A stretch of 64,000 nt of DNA from Ascarosepion bandense (GCA_037127315.1 JBBBDQ010001156.1:2827001-2891000), one strand, 5' to 3'; positions 21,186 to 32,562 are shown, counted from the stretch's first letter. Made by a program: numbers and translations. Notes: generated from the sequence alone by a model not told the origin.

Positions 21186-21560
21186 ATTAAATGTTGTTCT
21201 ACAGAAGGATTCTGCGGATATCATCAACCGAGCATGTGAGCAATGACGAGGTTTTGGAAAGGATGGAGACGAAAAGGAAACTAATACTGAGCGTCAGAAA
21301 GAGACAACTAAAGTTTCTGGGACATGCAATGAGGAAGGAGAACTTGGAGAACCTGATACTAACAGGACAGATAGAGAGAAAAAGAGACAGGAGGAAGCAG
21401 CGGATAACATATTTAAAGGACCTAATCAGGTGGATAATAGAACGAGGGCTGCATTGTGCAACAGAAGAAAGCGTGCTAAGAGCCACCAGGGATAGATAGA
21501 TGTGGAAAGCCATGATCGTCTACGTCCTAAAAGGACAGGACACATAGAAGAAGAAGAACC
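21186..21560 (+). pseudogene. RTE-type LINE 3' end, 102-codon open frame
   Basis: Frame 21191-21499 encodes LFYRRILRISSTEHVSNDEV, RKRQLKFLGHAMRKE, NLILTGQIERKRDRRKQRIT and VLRATRDR, the least damaged copy of the RTE C-terminal block. A stop truncates it just before MWKAMIVYVLKGQDT. It ends in the GAAGAAGAAG tail typical for this family. 5'-truncated; no catalytic residues included. Confidence 0.85.
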
Positions 21561-21679
21561 TATTAAATCTCATATATAAGTTACTGTTTTTTCTTTACTT
21601 ATTAAACATCATTTTTATTCATTTTGGTATACAGGCCTAAATATTCGATGAAAACTTATTAAAGAAAATATGCGGTCTT

Positions 21680-21681
21680 CG

Positions 21682-21754
<73 letters not shown>

Positions 21755-21806
21755 TGTGTGTATATATATATATATATGTATATATATGTATATATATATA
21801 TATATT
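21680..21806. repeat. (TA)n(TG)n(TA)n compound microsatellite
   Basis: TA 21680-21708, TG 21709-21750, TA-rich 21759-21805. Confidence 0.95.
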
Positions 21807-22004
21807 CAATTTGTTATATATATTATATTATTTATATATTATATATGTGCGGTACTTATTTGAAAGCGCTCAATATCAGTGATAGAGCTGACAGTGTTTG
21901 TCTGACGATCGCAAGAGCGTGAAACCCAGGATCCCAAACTCACACCTATCTAAAGGAATATATATATAGATGGGGAAAATCAAAGAGAGTCTAGTAGGAT
22001 CTTT

Positions 22005-22486
22005 TTGAGTTGCTGATTGTCCCCTAGTATTTAATGCTCTGTTATGTAGGGACAGTCGAATCTATATGAGGATTTTAAGTGATCAACTTCATCCTATGGT
22101 TCAGGAATGGTTTCCGGAAGGAAAATGCCATCTTTCAGGATGATAACGCACCCATCATACTGCTAAAATGGTAGCTGAATGGCACAAGGAACAATCTAGT
22201 GAAGTAGAACATCTTATCTGGCTATTACCCCCCTCACACACATCATCATCACCATTGAACATGTATCTTTCATTTTAGAAAAAAAGTGAGGAGTTGATAT
22301 CCTCCACCATCATCATTGAAAGAATTGGAGACAGTTTTTAGCTATATTTTGGAAACAATTCAGAGTTTCTACAAGTCGATCCCACGCAGAATACCAGTTG
22401 CAATTACTGCTAAACAAGATCCTACCCCATATTGAAATAAATTTGCTTGAAATTTGAACGTTTTCCCATTATTTTGTCCAACCGCT
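22005..22486 (+). pseudogene. Tc1-like transposase, C-terminal half
   Basis: With frameshifts: QDDNAPI (second catalytic Asp), a decayed VAEWHKEQSSEVEHL, LEKKVRS-like KKVRS, YPPPSSLKELET, ETIQSFYKSIPRRIP and PTPY near the stop. These are typical of the DDE domain C-terminus of Tc1 elements. The right terminus CATTATTTTGTCCAACCGC lies at 22470-22486. The third acidic residue region is lost in an indel around 22230-22260. Confidence 0.8.
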
Positions 22487-22542
22487 ATATATATATAAAT
22501 TTAACTGAGTGTCCAATTTCTCTCTATATATATACATATATG

Positions 22543-22593
<51 letters not shown>
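22486..22593. repeat. (TA)n and (TG)n microsatellites
   Basis: TA-rich to 22559, then TG run 22559-22593. Confidence 0.9.
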
Positions 22594-22595
<2 letters not shown>

Positions 22596-22745
22596 AGTAC
22601 TGTGCAAAAGTATTAGGACAATAACTATTTCATTTTTCATGAGGCATCAAAATAAAGTAATAAAGTTTAAAATCACCCCTGTCCTAACACTTTTGCAAAC
22701 TACCGGTAGTGTGCAAAAGTATTAGGACAGGGGTGATTTTCCTAA
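22592..22745. mobile_element. Tc1-type terminal repeats, short element and inverted neighbour
   Basis: Left end ACAGTACTGTGCAAAAGTAT, and an inverted end CCTAACACTTTTGCAAACTA at 22683-22702. A third end (GTGTGCAAAAGTATTAGGAC) starts at 22708 in head-to-head position, so 22671-22743 is nearly palindromic around ACCGGT. No transposase remains. Confidence 0.75.
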
Positions 22746-23140
22746 AAACCTCACTGAAATTTAAATACAGGGTGAAAAGCCAAGTAAATTGCTAATGAAT
22801 ATTGATTATTTAAAACTAGGTGTAAAGTTATATTTAATTTTTCCTATTTTCTATTAAACAAGTTATTTTGAAACTACTCATTATTCTATAATCCTTGGAT
22901 ATGACTGACTATTTTCTTATTCCCCTCTCTCAAATTGATAAATCTAATGTTACTTTGCAAGACAAACTTTGGAAAAAAAATACAAGCTCCTTGGCAGGGG
23001 ATACCATTAGATACATTGAAGAAGCTTGTGATGTCAATACCTGACAAAATAAAGGCTGTCATGAAAGCAAAAAGCTATTATACTAAATATTAAATTTATT
23101 TTGTAACAAGTATTTTTTCTTGTTAAAGAATTTGTTGAAT
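22746..23140. other. Unassigned AT-rich sequence, possible Tc1 interior
   Basis: Follows a Tc1-type left end; no transposase motif recognised. Confidence 0.3.
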
Positions 23141-23144
23141 AAAA

Positions 23145-23208
23145 AAGCAATCGGCTGTCTAACCGTACTGATGAGCTGTGATACAGCGAAACAGATCTGT
23201 CTGCGGAT

Positions 23209-23283
<75 letters not shown>
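23145..23283 (+). repeat. SINE family II 3' part with (TA)n(TG)n tail
   Basis: AGCAATCGGCTGTCTAACCG...GATACAGCGAAACAGATCTG...GCGGATGAC and a TA run 23211-23248, then TG run 23249-23282. The tRNA-like head is absent. Confidence 0.75.
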
Positions 23284-23284
<1 letters not shown>

Positions 23285-23289
23285 CGTGT

Positions 23290-24160
23290 GAGTTTTGTTA
23301 GTGCTACCATCAGTAATAATTCTTTTTAACTTGAACTCGCCTTGAATAAATGTCCCTATTTTAACTAATAGATATTGACCGCCTGATTATTGTGTACTGC
23401 GCATGTAATTAGTAGTCATGGTGGGTCACTGTTTTACCGGAAATTAATTCTAAAAATTATGAAACTCTGCCTCCATGCATTGAATTAAACATTTTACTCT
23501 TTCCTGTATGCTGCCATAAGTAAATTCTTTTTAGAGCTACATATTCCCCGCCTCTTATAATTATGGAAACCTCAAAAGTTGTACTAAACTGGCTAGCCAT
23601 GTGTGGAAATTAAAAGAAAAAATGGACAAGACCCTAATATAATTTGATGTATAATGAAAATAGCCAAACCATACAACGGTGGCAATGTATGCAGGTTGTA
23701 CTAGAAGGAAAAGTTAGCCATTATGTTGTTCCCAGAATTAAAAATATATATTAAATGAAAGCTTAGAAATGCAATCACGTCTATAAATACATACTAGGAG
23801 AATACAAACATTGATGAAAGTGTTGTAAAATCCTTAAAATCTCCCCACTAATTTTGAAAATTTTCGGTTGTTTAAAATTCTAGTTGACTGTTCGTAAAAA
23901 GATCTCTGTTCCTACGTTTAGAAAAAATCAGTTGTTATAAGTCACTTGAAGAAAGGCTGAAATCCAGGTTGCGGAAATAACTAATTTTCAAATGAAACAT
24001 ATTCAAAATTTCTATACTATAAGTGTATTGAGCACTTTTTTTAATACAATAATACAACTGTGTACTGTTCCAATTTAATTATGACCAAAAACTATGTTAA
24101 AAATGGCTATTTTTCCACTAAGTTTTATCTGAATTTACAGATAAATAAATATATATATAT
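23290..24160. other. Unassigned AT-rich stretch
   Basis: No open frame. A GTATTGAGCACTTTTTTT motif at 24024-24042 recurs at three other places (18870, 31250, 49000) and may be a SINE 3' end. A fragment of the family II SINE tail (CTGTCTGCGGATGACTAT) lies at 24164-24181. Confidence 0.4.
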
Positions 24161-24334
24161 ATATCTGTCTGCGGATGACTATTTATGCTCTCTCACACTC
24201 TGATTGAAAACTCCGGAGGAATTGTCGACTATAAAAAACAGTAGCTACTCTGGCATCTACTCATCGATCATTCAGTAATGAATTAGAGCACTCTCGCTAC
24301 TGGCGTATGATATATCACACACTAAAGTCTGCCT

Positions 24335-24475
24335 CCTTCAGTCGAGCACCAATAGCTCAGAGGTAGAATCGCTGACTGACGCCAATTCGGTCGAGTTTCA
24401 TTCCTGGGTAAAAGCAATCGGATGTCTAATCGTATTGATGAGCTGTGATACAGCGAAACAGATCTGTCTGCGGAT

Positions 24476-24520
<45 letters not shown>
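24335..24520 (+). repeat. tRNA-derived SINE, family II, best-preserved copy
   Basis: GCACCAATAGCTCAGAGGTA matches a pol III A box very well, and GAGTTTCATTCC about 40 bp later fits a B box. The body ends GATACAGCGAAACAGATCTG and GCGGATGAC followed by (TA)n 24478-24520. Confidence 0.85.
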
Positions 24521-24523
<3 letters not shown>

Positions 24524-24524
24524 T

Positions 24525-24903
24525 TTTAATAGTAGAACATAACTTAATAATAGCTAGGAATAAGCGATATTTTGACGACATTTTTCCTAAAAACTAAAAT
24601 AAACGACCGGTTTCGTCCGAGATCTTTTCAAATTTTATTTCTGGGAAATTTATGTAAGTGTCGAAAATAAAAGATAATAATGAGTGGGGATAAATGCAAA
24701 AGAACTAGAGTTCAATAACATTCAAACTCAGCTCGCAATCTCTCTGTTTACAGAGAGAAGGCTTGCGGGATTTGATGTGTAAGGACTCCAGAACTTTCAC
24801 ATGATAAAGAGTGCGACCTAGATAATACTGAAAAACGGATTGAGTGCCGACTGTTTTTCATGTATATTTTCTTTTTCTCCATCACCCAAATAGCCTACTT
24901 ATA
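24525..24903. other. Unassigned sequence with a CGGTTTCGTCC motif
   Basis: On the minus strand, about 24630-24611 reads TTGAAAAGATCTCGGACGAA, a decayed relative of the CTGANGA-stem-GAAA signature. Nothing else recognised. Confidence 0.35.
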
Positions 24904-25216
24904 GGTCAGTCAGTTAAATGCCATACGTGATACACGCATGGGTGATCATGTCTCGAAAGATACATGACTGACTGGGCAGATGATTATCCCGCAGTAGTTT
25001 GCCATTGCATTCTGCGGTAGACTGGTTGCCAGCCAAGGCTATAGAACCCAATCTGTCTTGTCATTTAACCCATAACTGGAGGGAAAAGACGGATTAGTAC
25101 CTTTCCCAAGGGTATTTTGAGCGTAAGTGAATACAATGAATTCAACTAAAATTCGAACTCAGCTCTCCGATTTGTCGTTCGGAGACGATATCCACTTCAC
25201 CACAACGCACATCCAC
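24904..25216 (-). repeat. tRNA-derived SINE, family I, full length
   Basis: On the minus strand: GTTGTGGTGAAGTGGATATC head, GAGTTCGAATTTTAG B box, CCTTGGGAAAGGTAC, CTCCAGTTATGGGTTAAATG, GGCTGGCAACCAGTCTACCG, CAGTCAGTCATGTATC, TGATCACCCATGCGTGTATC and ATTTAACTGACTGAC end. About 312 bp. Confidence 0.9.
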
Positions 25217-25744
25217 TTATAGGTAGCTATACTTAAAATGCAGCTATCCTGAGTGGAATTCCGTTACAGTTTCTAGCCAAGAGCGAATCAGCTGGCATGA
25301 TCAGTAGTTTGAATTTGGCCAGACTGTTGCATACGTCTGTCACGGTGATTTGTGGCTTGGTGCTGGAACAATCGTTGATGGCCTGCAATCAGTTTCATTC
25401 TACCCATTTTTAATCGTGTAGTTTAGGTCAGCTCGTGCTATAATGTACCGGGTGCTTACAAAGATCCGTCACGCTCAAATTGTCTGCACAGACCGATTAC
25501 ATCAAGAAGTTTCTTATTAGTAAGCCAACCTATAGTGAGATTCGAACCCGTGTCTCATCTTTAAATATTCGGCAACACGCCATTTACTCAGATCATTTCA
25601 GTATTGCCTTGTAATATAAATTTGTTCGTTTCTTTCAATATTATTTGAATTAAAGAAAAAAGTAATTTTTTTTTTGTTTTATATTTGTTTGTAGCACTAT
25701 ACTTCCCCGACAGATTTTGTTTTATCCTTTTTACATTATTGACT

Positions 25745-25745
<1 letters not shown>
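25217..25745 (-). repeat. Possible third SINE family (tRNA-like head) and dispersed repeat
   Basis: On the minus strand, 25590-25515 contains TGAGTAAATGGCGTGTTGCC and ACGGGTTCGAATCTCACTAT, the latter an excellent B box. 25575-25745 is a dispersed repeat that recurs, without the tRNA-like part, at 27730-27890 (shared GTAGCACTATACTTCCCCGA). Family boundaries not determined. Confidence 0.5.
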
Positions 25746-25785
<40 letters not shown>

Positions 25786-25823
25786 GCAGGAAGAATAAAA
25801 CAGATAGATAGATAGATAGATAT

Positions 25824-25857
<34 letters not shown>

Positions 25858-25940
25858 GAATAGATAGATAGATAGATAAGAACAGAACAAGATAGTGATA
25901 AATAGAATTAAATATATACAGAAAGTGATAGTTAGCGAAT

Positions 25941-25991
<51 letters not shown>

Positions 25992-26011
25992 GCATGAAGA
26001 ATAAATCAGAC
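25741..26011. repeat. (GATA)n arrays, first block
   Basis: Runs of GATA at 25741-25783, 25800-25880 and 25943-25990 with short unique links. YLSIYLSI frames are artefacts. Confidence 0.95.
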
Positions 26012-26175
26012 AGATTTTTTTAATCATATCACCCCAATCAAGGCGGTAATGCCACTAATGTGCACGGTCTACTTAAGAGTAAAAAGATTGGAAAAGAGAA
26101 AGCCGGAAACCACATCCTAAACAGGGAACAAGGGATGAGCTTCTTCACCTGTTCAAAAGACGTGGGTGGAGTGTG

Positions 26176-26176
<1 letters not shown>
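26012..26176 (-). repeat. C repeat, single unit within GATA arrays
   Basis: On the minus strand CTCACACTCCACCCACGTC to CTTGATTGGGGTGATATGAT and AAAAAA. Inserted between two GATA blocks with no extra flank on its 5' side. Confidence 0.85.
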
Positions 26177-26225
<49 letters not shown>

Positions 26226-26266
26226 AGAACATACTGGGATAGTTAGATAGATAATGAACATACTGG

Positions 26267-26311
<45 letters not shown>

Positions 26312-26323
26312 AGAACATACTAG

Positions 26324-26374
<51 letters not shown>

Positions 26375-26415
26375 GCGTGTTTTGGCGCGATCGTGTGTGT
26401 GTGTGTGTGTGTAGT
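26176..26415. repeat. (GATA)n arrays, second block, with AGAACATACTGGGATA spacer repeats
   Basis: GATA runs broken by a repeated AAAGAACATACTGGGATAG insert (three copies near 26224, 26253 and 26311), then a short GT run 26394-26412. Confidence 0.95.
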
Positions 26416-26679
26416 TGTGTGTGTTTGCGTCTGGTGCGGGGGTACATTTGCCAATATTACAAATGAAAAATGTATACCTTGCAGCTATAAACTGTAATCT
26501 GCAATAGTAAAAATGTAACAAAAAATTTAGTATCTCTTTTAATGTAGTTTAACATTTCTTACACAAAATATTTTAAAGTCATAATGCTGACTCGCACGTT
26601 CAAAAGACATTCTGGGTGTTCGTTTAAATAAGAAATATTCATTTATACCGATAAATATACACACACATACATATCTTAT

Positions 26680-26780
26680 TCTCTTGCTCTCTCTCTCTTT
26701 CTCTCTTTCTCCCCCTCCCCCCCCCCTCTCTCTCTCTCTCTGTATATACACAAACATTATATATATATATATATATATAT
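26680..26780. repeat. (TC)n/C-rich and (TA)n microsatellites
   Basis: CT-rich 26681-26741 including a C run, then TA run 26758-26780. Confidence 0.9.
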
Positions 26781-27299
26781 TAATTTATCAAATGTACAAA
26801 TATGAAAAAATGACAAACTAACCTAAGACAACTTAAAAGCTTCCATTAAGACTATCTTTTGATATCGAACTGGATTCAGTATTTGCTACTAGATTAGCCG
26901 CTGACAATTATTTTCCCGCGTAATTTCCACAAATGGACTATCTTTTCTGTTACTTACCAAAGATCATTTATTTCCCTCATATATGGGCGAAAATATAATG
27001 TAAAAGCCACGACCAAACTCTCCAACCTCTTACCGTTAGGATCAAACCAACGTCGGCATATCGGTAAAAGTATCGCTTTGTATTACTTCCATATCTCTTC
27101 GTTTCATGGCGGCCATTTTAGTAATTTTTGGCTTCATGTTACGTACAAAAGCAAATCAATACGAAAAGGTTAATATATACTATACGTGAGCAGACTATAT
27201 TACATTATTTATCCATCAGTATTCTTTTTTAATGAATTTATTTCACGTAAGTATTTCGTGATTTTTGACTGAGATAAAGTGACAACAAATGTTTTCAAA
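26781..27299. other. Unassigned sequence
   Basis: No coding or repeat signal recognised. Confidence 0.4.
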
Positions 27300-27690
27300 A
27301 TCACTCACTAAGATGAATAGACCCCCTCCTAACACACTAACTCGCACCCATTCTCTCAAACACTTTTCCCATCTACCCAACCCTCATCCACGGTATCCTT
27401 ACCCGTCTATCACCCTCCTTCTGAAATTTCCTATCACTTTCCCCTATGTAACCCCCTAACCACTCTTCATCATCACTTTCCCCTATGTAGCCCCCTAACC
27501 ACTCTTTCTCATCATTTTCCCCTATGTAACCCCCTAACCACTCTTTCTCATCACTTTCCCCTATGTAACCCCCTAACCATACTTTCTCATCACTTTCCCT
27601 AACCACTCTTTCTCATCACTTTCCCCTATGTGACCCCCTGCGCAACAGTGGCAGGGGGTTGCCTTGCTTGGGGTGAAATGATTAAAAAGA
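27300..27690 (+). repeat. Jockey/CR1-like LINE 3' UTR with internal 39-bp tandem repeat
   Basis: Begins GATGAATAGACCCCCTCCTA (the 3' UTR start just after the ORF stop in other copies) and ends GCTTGGGGTGAAATGATTAA. Between 27430 and 27640 a 39-bp unit (ACTTTCCCCTATGTAACCCC plus CTAACCACTCTTTCTCATC) is repeated about five times. Other copies have one such unit. Confidence 0.8.
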
Positions 27691-27890
27691 AAAAATTTCC
27701 AAAGGCTTTCGTCAAACTGAAAATCTTACTCAGGTCATTTCAAGTATTGCATTTTCATATACATTTGTTCGTTTCTTTCAATGTTATTTAAATTAAAGCA
27801 CAAAATAATTTTCATGTTGTGTTTGAGGGTTAGTTGTAGCACTATACTTCCCCGACAATTTTTGAATATCTTGTTTTATTATTGACTCGT

Positions 27891-28870
27891 ATGAAAAAAA
27901 GGTGTCGATGTAACACTATTAAACAGAAAAAAATGACGTTCTAATAATGCAATGATTTTGTTTCGTTAAAAGATATTGTCAAAATATCCATTTTTAAGTC
28001 CATATAACGAACGAATTTATCTAAAATGCAATAATACAAAACAGATTTTCACTTTTGTTAATCGGACAATTTCTAGATACCCATGGACTAACTATCAAAA
28101 TAACGAACAAACACATCTGACAGCCTAAAAATTACAACAATTTTCATTAATAAATTTATCAAATTTTCTAGATAACTATCGTTTAAATGTCCAAATAACA
28201 AACAAATGTATCTAAAAGCCTCATAATGCAATGCAAAACTCATTTTCGTTCATAAATGAGTGTCCAAATATCTTTTTACCTGCCTAATTAACGAATAAAG
28301 TTATTTGACAATCCAAAGATACAATACAACAATCTTTCATTTATTAATAAATAAGATATATTGTTCAAATATCCATTTTTAACTTTTTTTATTGTAACCT
28401 CCAAGAATGATAACAAAAAAGTCTTTCTTGCTCCTATTGCTACCATAATGTGTCGTCCATATTATTTAGCAGAGTTTCGGGGTTTTTATTATTTCTGCTG
28501 AAATTTTAAAATTTATCTAATTGTGGTGCTAATGATGATATCACAGAGTTTCCAAGATCTAGATTGTTGTTTGGTTGATGTTCTTGCTAGTCTTTCAGTC
28601 TCTTTTGCTGGTTATGTTATCAAAATGTTTCGTTAATCAGTTTGCTACTATGGTCGCCACATTTTGCATATTGCACGTCTGGTGTGATTACTACAGAATT
28701 TCGACAGGTTTGTTACCGCTGCTGTTACTATAACGTTTCGACGATTGTCTTAATGGTGTAGTTACAACAATATTTCAGGGGTTGCTTTTCTGATAATGTC
28801 ACCATATTTTGTTTTTTATGTTTCTCTTGTTAACCACAGCACTTTGGCTGATGTGCTACTGATTACTATT
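27891..28870. other. Unassigned AT-rich stretch
   Basis: About 1 kb with no open frame. 27950-28380 contains loosely repeated phrases (CAAATATCCATTTTTAA, CTAAAATGCAATAATAC, AACGAACAAATT) about 90-110 bp apart, possibly an ancient tandem repeat. Confidence 0.4.
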
Positions 28871-28877
28871 CAAAACA

Positions 28878-28878
28878 C

Positions 28879-28921
<43 letters not shown>
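28878..28921. repeat. (TA)n array
   Basis: Precedes a Tc1-like element. Further TA arrays at 29401-29433 and 29462-29510. Confidence 0.95.
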
Positions 28922-28923
<2 letters not shown>

Positions 28924-29400
28924 CTACCGGGCATAATTATTAGGCCACTCCACTTTTTAAAAGAAAATGACGTATTTCATACTATTTTTAGTATTCACTG
29001 ACAATTGGATAATTCCAAATGAAAATAGAATAGATCTTTTGTTATTATTAGTTTGAAAACTTTTACAAGGCAGCCAGGAAGCCTTTGCTTTGGACAACTA
29101 ATAATAAGAGACTTGCATGGAGAAGAGAGCACAAAAACTGGACACCAGAACAGTTTATTTGATGCACATGTTATTGTGCAGTATTAACAAAACAAAAAAA
29201 TTAAATTTTAATTTAGAATTATCCACTTGGCAATAAATACTAAAAAAACAGTATGAAATTTTTTTTTATTTTAAATTTTATTTTATTTTAAATTTTATTT
29301 TATTTTAAATTTTATTTTATTTTAAATTTTATTTAAATTTTTATTTTAAATTTTTATCATTTTTTTGAAAACTGGAGTGGCCTAATAAATATGGTCGGTA

Positions 29401-29401
<1 letters not shown>
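28922..29401 (+). mobile_element. Internally deleted Tc1-like element with intact inverted ends
   Basis: Ends ACTACCGGGCATAATTATTA and ACTACCGACCATATTTATTA (other strand) are about 42-bp inverted repeats, next to TA. The interior encodes AARKPLLWTTNNKRLAWRRE and HKNWTPEQ, the region between the DNA-binding and catalytic domains of Tc1 transposases; the DDE catalytic part is deleted. A local ATTTTAAATTTTATTTT tandem repeat fills 29265-29355. Confidence 0.85.
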
Positions 29402-29436
<35 letters not shown>

Positions 29437-29459
29437 CAATACAGGTTTGTCTGCAGATG

Positions 29460-29506
<47 letters not shown>

Positions 29507-29510
29507 AAAT
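29437..29510 (+). repeat. SINE family II tail fragment with TA array
   Basis: ACAGCAATACAGGTTTGTCT, then GCAGATGATT and TA-rich sequence. Confidence 0.6.
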
Positions 29511-30620
29511 AAAATAAAATAAATTTTCAATGTTCAAAACTGTTGAATGATCATTTCAATATGAAATCCTTAAGAGAGATTTCACATCTCATCAGCAACT
29601 AGCACATATTTCAAAATGAAAAAAAAAAAAATGACGGTTAAGAATTAAGAAATTAATCTCACAAAAAATACAGTTAGCAAGTAACGTCTATTTTTAGATT
29701 TTACTTTTAGATAGTGTTGTAAGTAAAAAATTGAAAAATTTGGCTTCGTCTAGCTTTACAAGCGGAAGGGGTTAAAGGAAGGAATAGGAAGTGGTGTTAA
29801 ATGAAGAATTGGGTTAAACGAAACAGAAGAGAATGGAGGGGAGGGGTAAGAAAGATAAAGAAAAAGAAAAGAAAAGAAAGATTTCATATTTTAGAGAATC
29901 TCGATACGTGTAAAACAAAACTAGCTTTATAAAAGAGTTAAAATATTAGAAAAAGACTTTTTAGAAAAAGCATATTTTGAGGAAAAAGCAGATATAAGAT
30001 TTAAATAAATTTAATTAAGTTAATCTAATTGAAGTTAAATCTAGATATAGATAAACCAAAATAAAAATTAAAATTAAAATTGAATAAAATTATAATTAAA
30101 AAGTTTTCTAAAACTTAATTTTAAATTTTTTTTATAAAAATCTATAAAAATTATGATGTGAAAAAGATATATATACTAGCAGAGGCAATCGGGGGTTAAA
30201 TTGGTAAAAGAATCCATATTTCTTAAAGTTAGACAATTAAAGGAGACTGGGAGAGGAAGGTAGAGGGGTTAAAAATACTAGTTAAAAAATTAGCAAAAAA
30301 CAAATTTATATTTAATATCCTAAAAAACAAAAAATTAGAATTTACATTTTAAATGTTCACAAAACTCGCTTTATGACGGCACTTACAAATGAATTCCTTT
30401 CTAAAATTCAGGAGTAGGTGCTAGAATGGGTACTTTAATATTAGAATTTTTCTAGCAGACACAGACAGCACCTATCACGAAAATTCCTTGGAATACGGGC
30501 AGAACCTATTAGTCTCCAGCTAATTACAGGTTCCAGCCCTTCTTCCTTCATTTTCCAGACTCTCTGTGAAAGAGTTATCTGGCATTTTTGATCTGGGTTC
30601 GAAAACGAATACCTGTGATT
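29511..30620. other. AT-rich stretch, mostly unassigned
   Basis: 29554-29595 on the minus strand carries CTGATGAGATGTGAAATC, a complementary GATTTCATAT and GAAA (see findings). 29700-30340 is A-rich without periodicity. 30441-30647 has a 68-codon minus-strand frame that I regard as chance. Confidence 0.4.
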
Positions 30621-30624
30621 GTAA

Positions 30625-30745
30625 TATATATTATCATCTGCAGACAAACCTGTTTTGCTGTATCACAGCTCTTCAGTGCAGTCAGATTAACGGTTTGCTA
30701 CAAGCCGGGAACGAAATTGACTGATTGACGATGTACGAAATTTGT
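30625..30745 (-). repeat. SINE family II copy (minus strand)
   Basis: On the minus strand: ATTTCGTTCCCGGCTTGTAG, AGCTGTGATACAGCAAAACA, GGTTTGTCTGCAGATGATAA. The A-box end is degenerate or missing. Confidence 0.65.
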
Positions 30746-30775
30746 AAGCATGTTTTCTAGAGTTGATGATGATCT

Positions 30776-31096
30776 GATGCGTGTTGTGATGAAGTGCACT
30801 GTGGTGCAAAGGATATCGGCTTGGAAACATAAATCAGGGAGTTGAGTTCGAATTCCAGTTGAATTCGTTACATTCACCTACTCGCAATTACTTTAGGAAA
30901 GGTATTAATCCGCTTTTCCTACCCGCTCTAGTTTAAATAGCAGGGCAGATTGAATCTATAAACTTCTTTTGGGACCACTCTACCGCAGAAATTAATGGCA
31001 GTCTGCAGTGGGAACATTTTTCTGCCCAGTCAGTCACGTTCTTTGCGAGACATGATCGCCCAATCGTGTATCATGAATGGCAAATAAATGACTGAA
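30776..31096 (+). repeat. tRNA-derived SINE, family I, full length
   Basis: GTGTTGTGATGAAGTGCACT and a second GTGGTGCAAAGGATATC: the A-box region is partly duplicated. Then GAGTTCGAATTCCAG, AGGAAAGGTATTAATCC, CTACCGCAGAAATTAATGGC, CAGTCAGTCACGTTCTTTGC and GATCGCCCAATCGTGTATCA. Confidence 0.9.
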
Positions 31097-31138
31097 TGAA
31101 TGAAAAAGACTAAATATTTTCTCAACGCATTTCTCTTC

Positions 31139-31139
<1 letters not shown>

Positions 31140-31173
<34 letters not shown>
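31140..31173. repeat. (CA)n microsatellite
   Basis: Pure CA run. Confidence 0.95.
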
Positions 31174-31176
<3 letters not shown>

Positions 31177-31245
31177 ACGCACATAGTTCTAAGTTGTGAT
31201 GATGCTTAATTTCGTTAGTGATTTGCAGTCATTTTGGCCAAGTAG

Positions 31246-31405
31246 TTTTTTTTTTTTTTTTTTTTGATAAAGTGCTCAATATCATCATTCCACGCCGATA
31301 TTATCAAAATATCATCTCTTTTACAAATCGACCATGATTAAATTCGCGACCGGGTCCCATGATCGAATCGCCAACGTTCTAGCCGCTTGTCTCATATTAT
31401 ATCTG
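31246..31405 (-). repeat. tRNA-derived SINE with poly(A) tail
   Basis: On the minus strand GCGGCTAGAACGTTGGCGAT fits a pol III A box and GGTCGCGAATTTAATC a B-box-like element about 45 bp later. The body ends ATATTGAGCACTTTATC followed by about 17 A. A short (160-bp) SINE distinct from families I and II. Confidence 0.65.
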
Positions 31406-31409
31406 TCTA

Positions 31410-32147
31410 CTTGCTTTCCTTCCCGAGGCTAATATGATAAAAAGACTATTCGAGTGATTTATCTATACATATTTGAATGATCTTTAAGAAAAAGAAAATC
31501 AAAATTATAGATAACGTGTTCCAAGAAATAAGATTCCAGAAAAATATTTCTAAAACAAAATCTATTGTAATTGGAATAAAATACTAATGGCACCTACTCT
31601 TTTTTCATCAAATTATTCAAGATGTATCATTAATAAATATTAAAGAATTGTAATATATCGGTATATATTTAATATAAATTTAATATAAGAAAATGAAACA
31701 GAATAGGCAAAGTCAGAGGTAGTTTCGTCTAACACTGTCAGTTGCTACAAAACCAGAAAATTAACCCAAGACTCGAATCATGTCCTTAAGCAGCTTCGCC
31801 AGATCGACAAATTTTTATGGATTTCATGCATGGCACCAAATTCTTTCACAAATGTCTAAACTACTAATTCTGTACAACGGCTTACTCTGCTAAATGATTA
31901 AAATTGGTTTCGTGCAAAAGAAGCGTGCCAATCTTAGAGGAGACTACCATTCTTCAATGACTGTTGACTGACTTTACGAAATCACTATTATTATTACCAC
32001 CTGAACATTTCAAAGCCCACCAGGAGTATGACAAGGAGTAAAAGAGAAACCCAGACCATTTAATGCTAAACTATACTCTGCGTATTTACAAACACAGATC
32101 TGAAAAGATGGATGCAAATATTTTAAGCATTCAATACAGCATCCTAA
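31410..32147. other. Unassigned sequence
   Basis: No repeat ends or open frames supported. Confidence 0.4.
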
Positions 32148-32562
32148 ATTTTTTTTCATAATCATATTGCCCAAAGTAAGGCATTTTACTGCCACTGTTT
32201 TGCAGGGGGTTACATAGGAGGAAAGTTATGAAAAAGAGTGACAGGTTATAGCGGGTGTCAGGAAGTGGGTAAGAGAAGAATAAGAATACTGATGAGAGTG
32301 GAGTGGTCGGAGAAGGGAGCATGAGAGAGAGGATACAGGTTAGTGAGATAGGAGATGACTATTGACTTTACATTTAAATTCTTGGAGATTGTAGCTGTCA
32401 GGAAAGCAAGTAAATAGAAGGGAATACCACAGGGAGGAAGTGCAAGAAAAGAAGCTGCTGGAGTTGAATTTGCGTTTACAATTTATTGGTTTCACAGTTA
32501 AAGGGTGGGACCTAGTTGCTAATCTTGTGGCTCGAGTAAATTTATATATAGATCTACGAGAA
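32148..32562 (-). pseudogene. Jockey/CR1-like LINE 3' end
   Basis: Minus-strand frame 32570-32340 encodes FTRATRLATRSHPLTVKPIN, SFFSCTSSLWYSLLFTCF and PDSYNLQEFKCKVNSHL. 3' UTR with CCCCCTGCAAAACAGTGGCA and a decayed tail. 5'-truncated. Confidence 0.85.

Noticed and set aside
25588..26447. YLSIYLSI repeat proteins on the minus strand
   Set aside because: Translation of (GATA)n microsatellite.
30441..30647. 68-codon minus-strand frame near a SINE
   Set aside because: No recognisable domain, and it lies next to SINE-derived sequence; chance frame.
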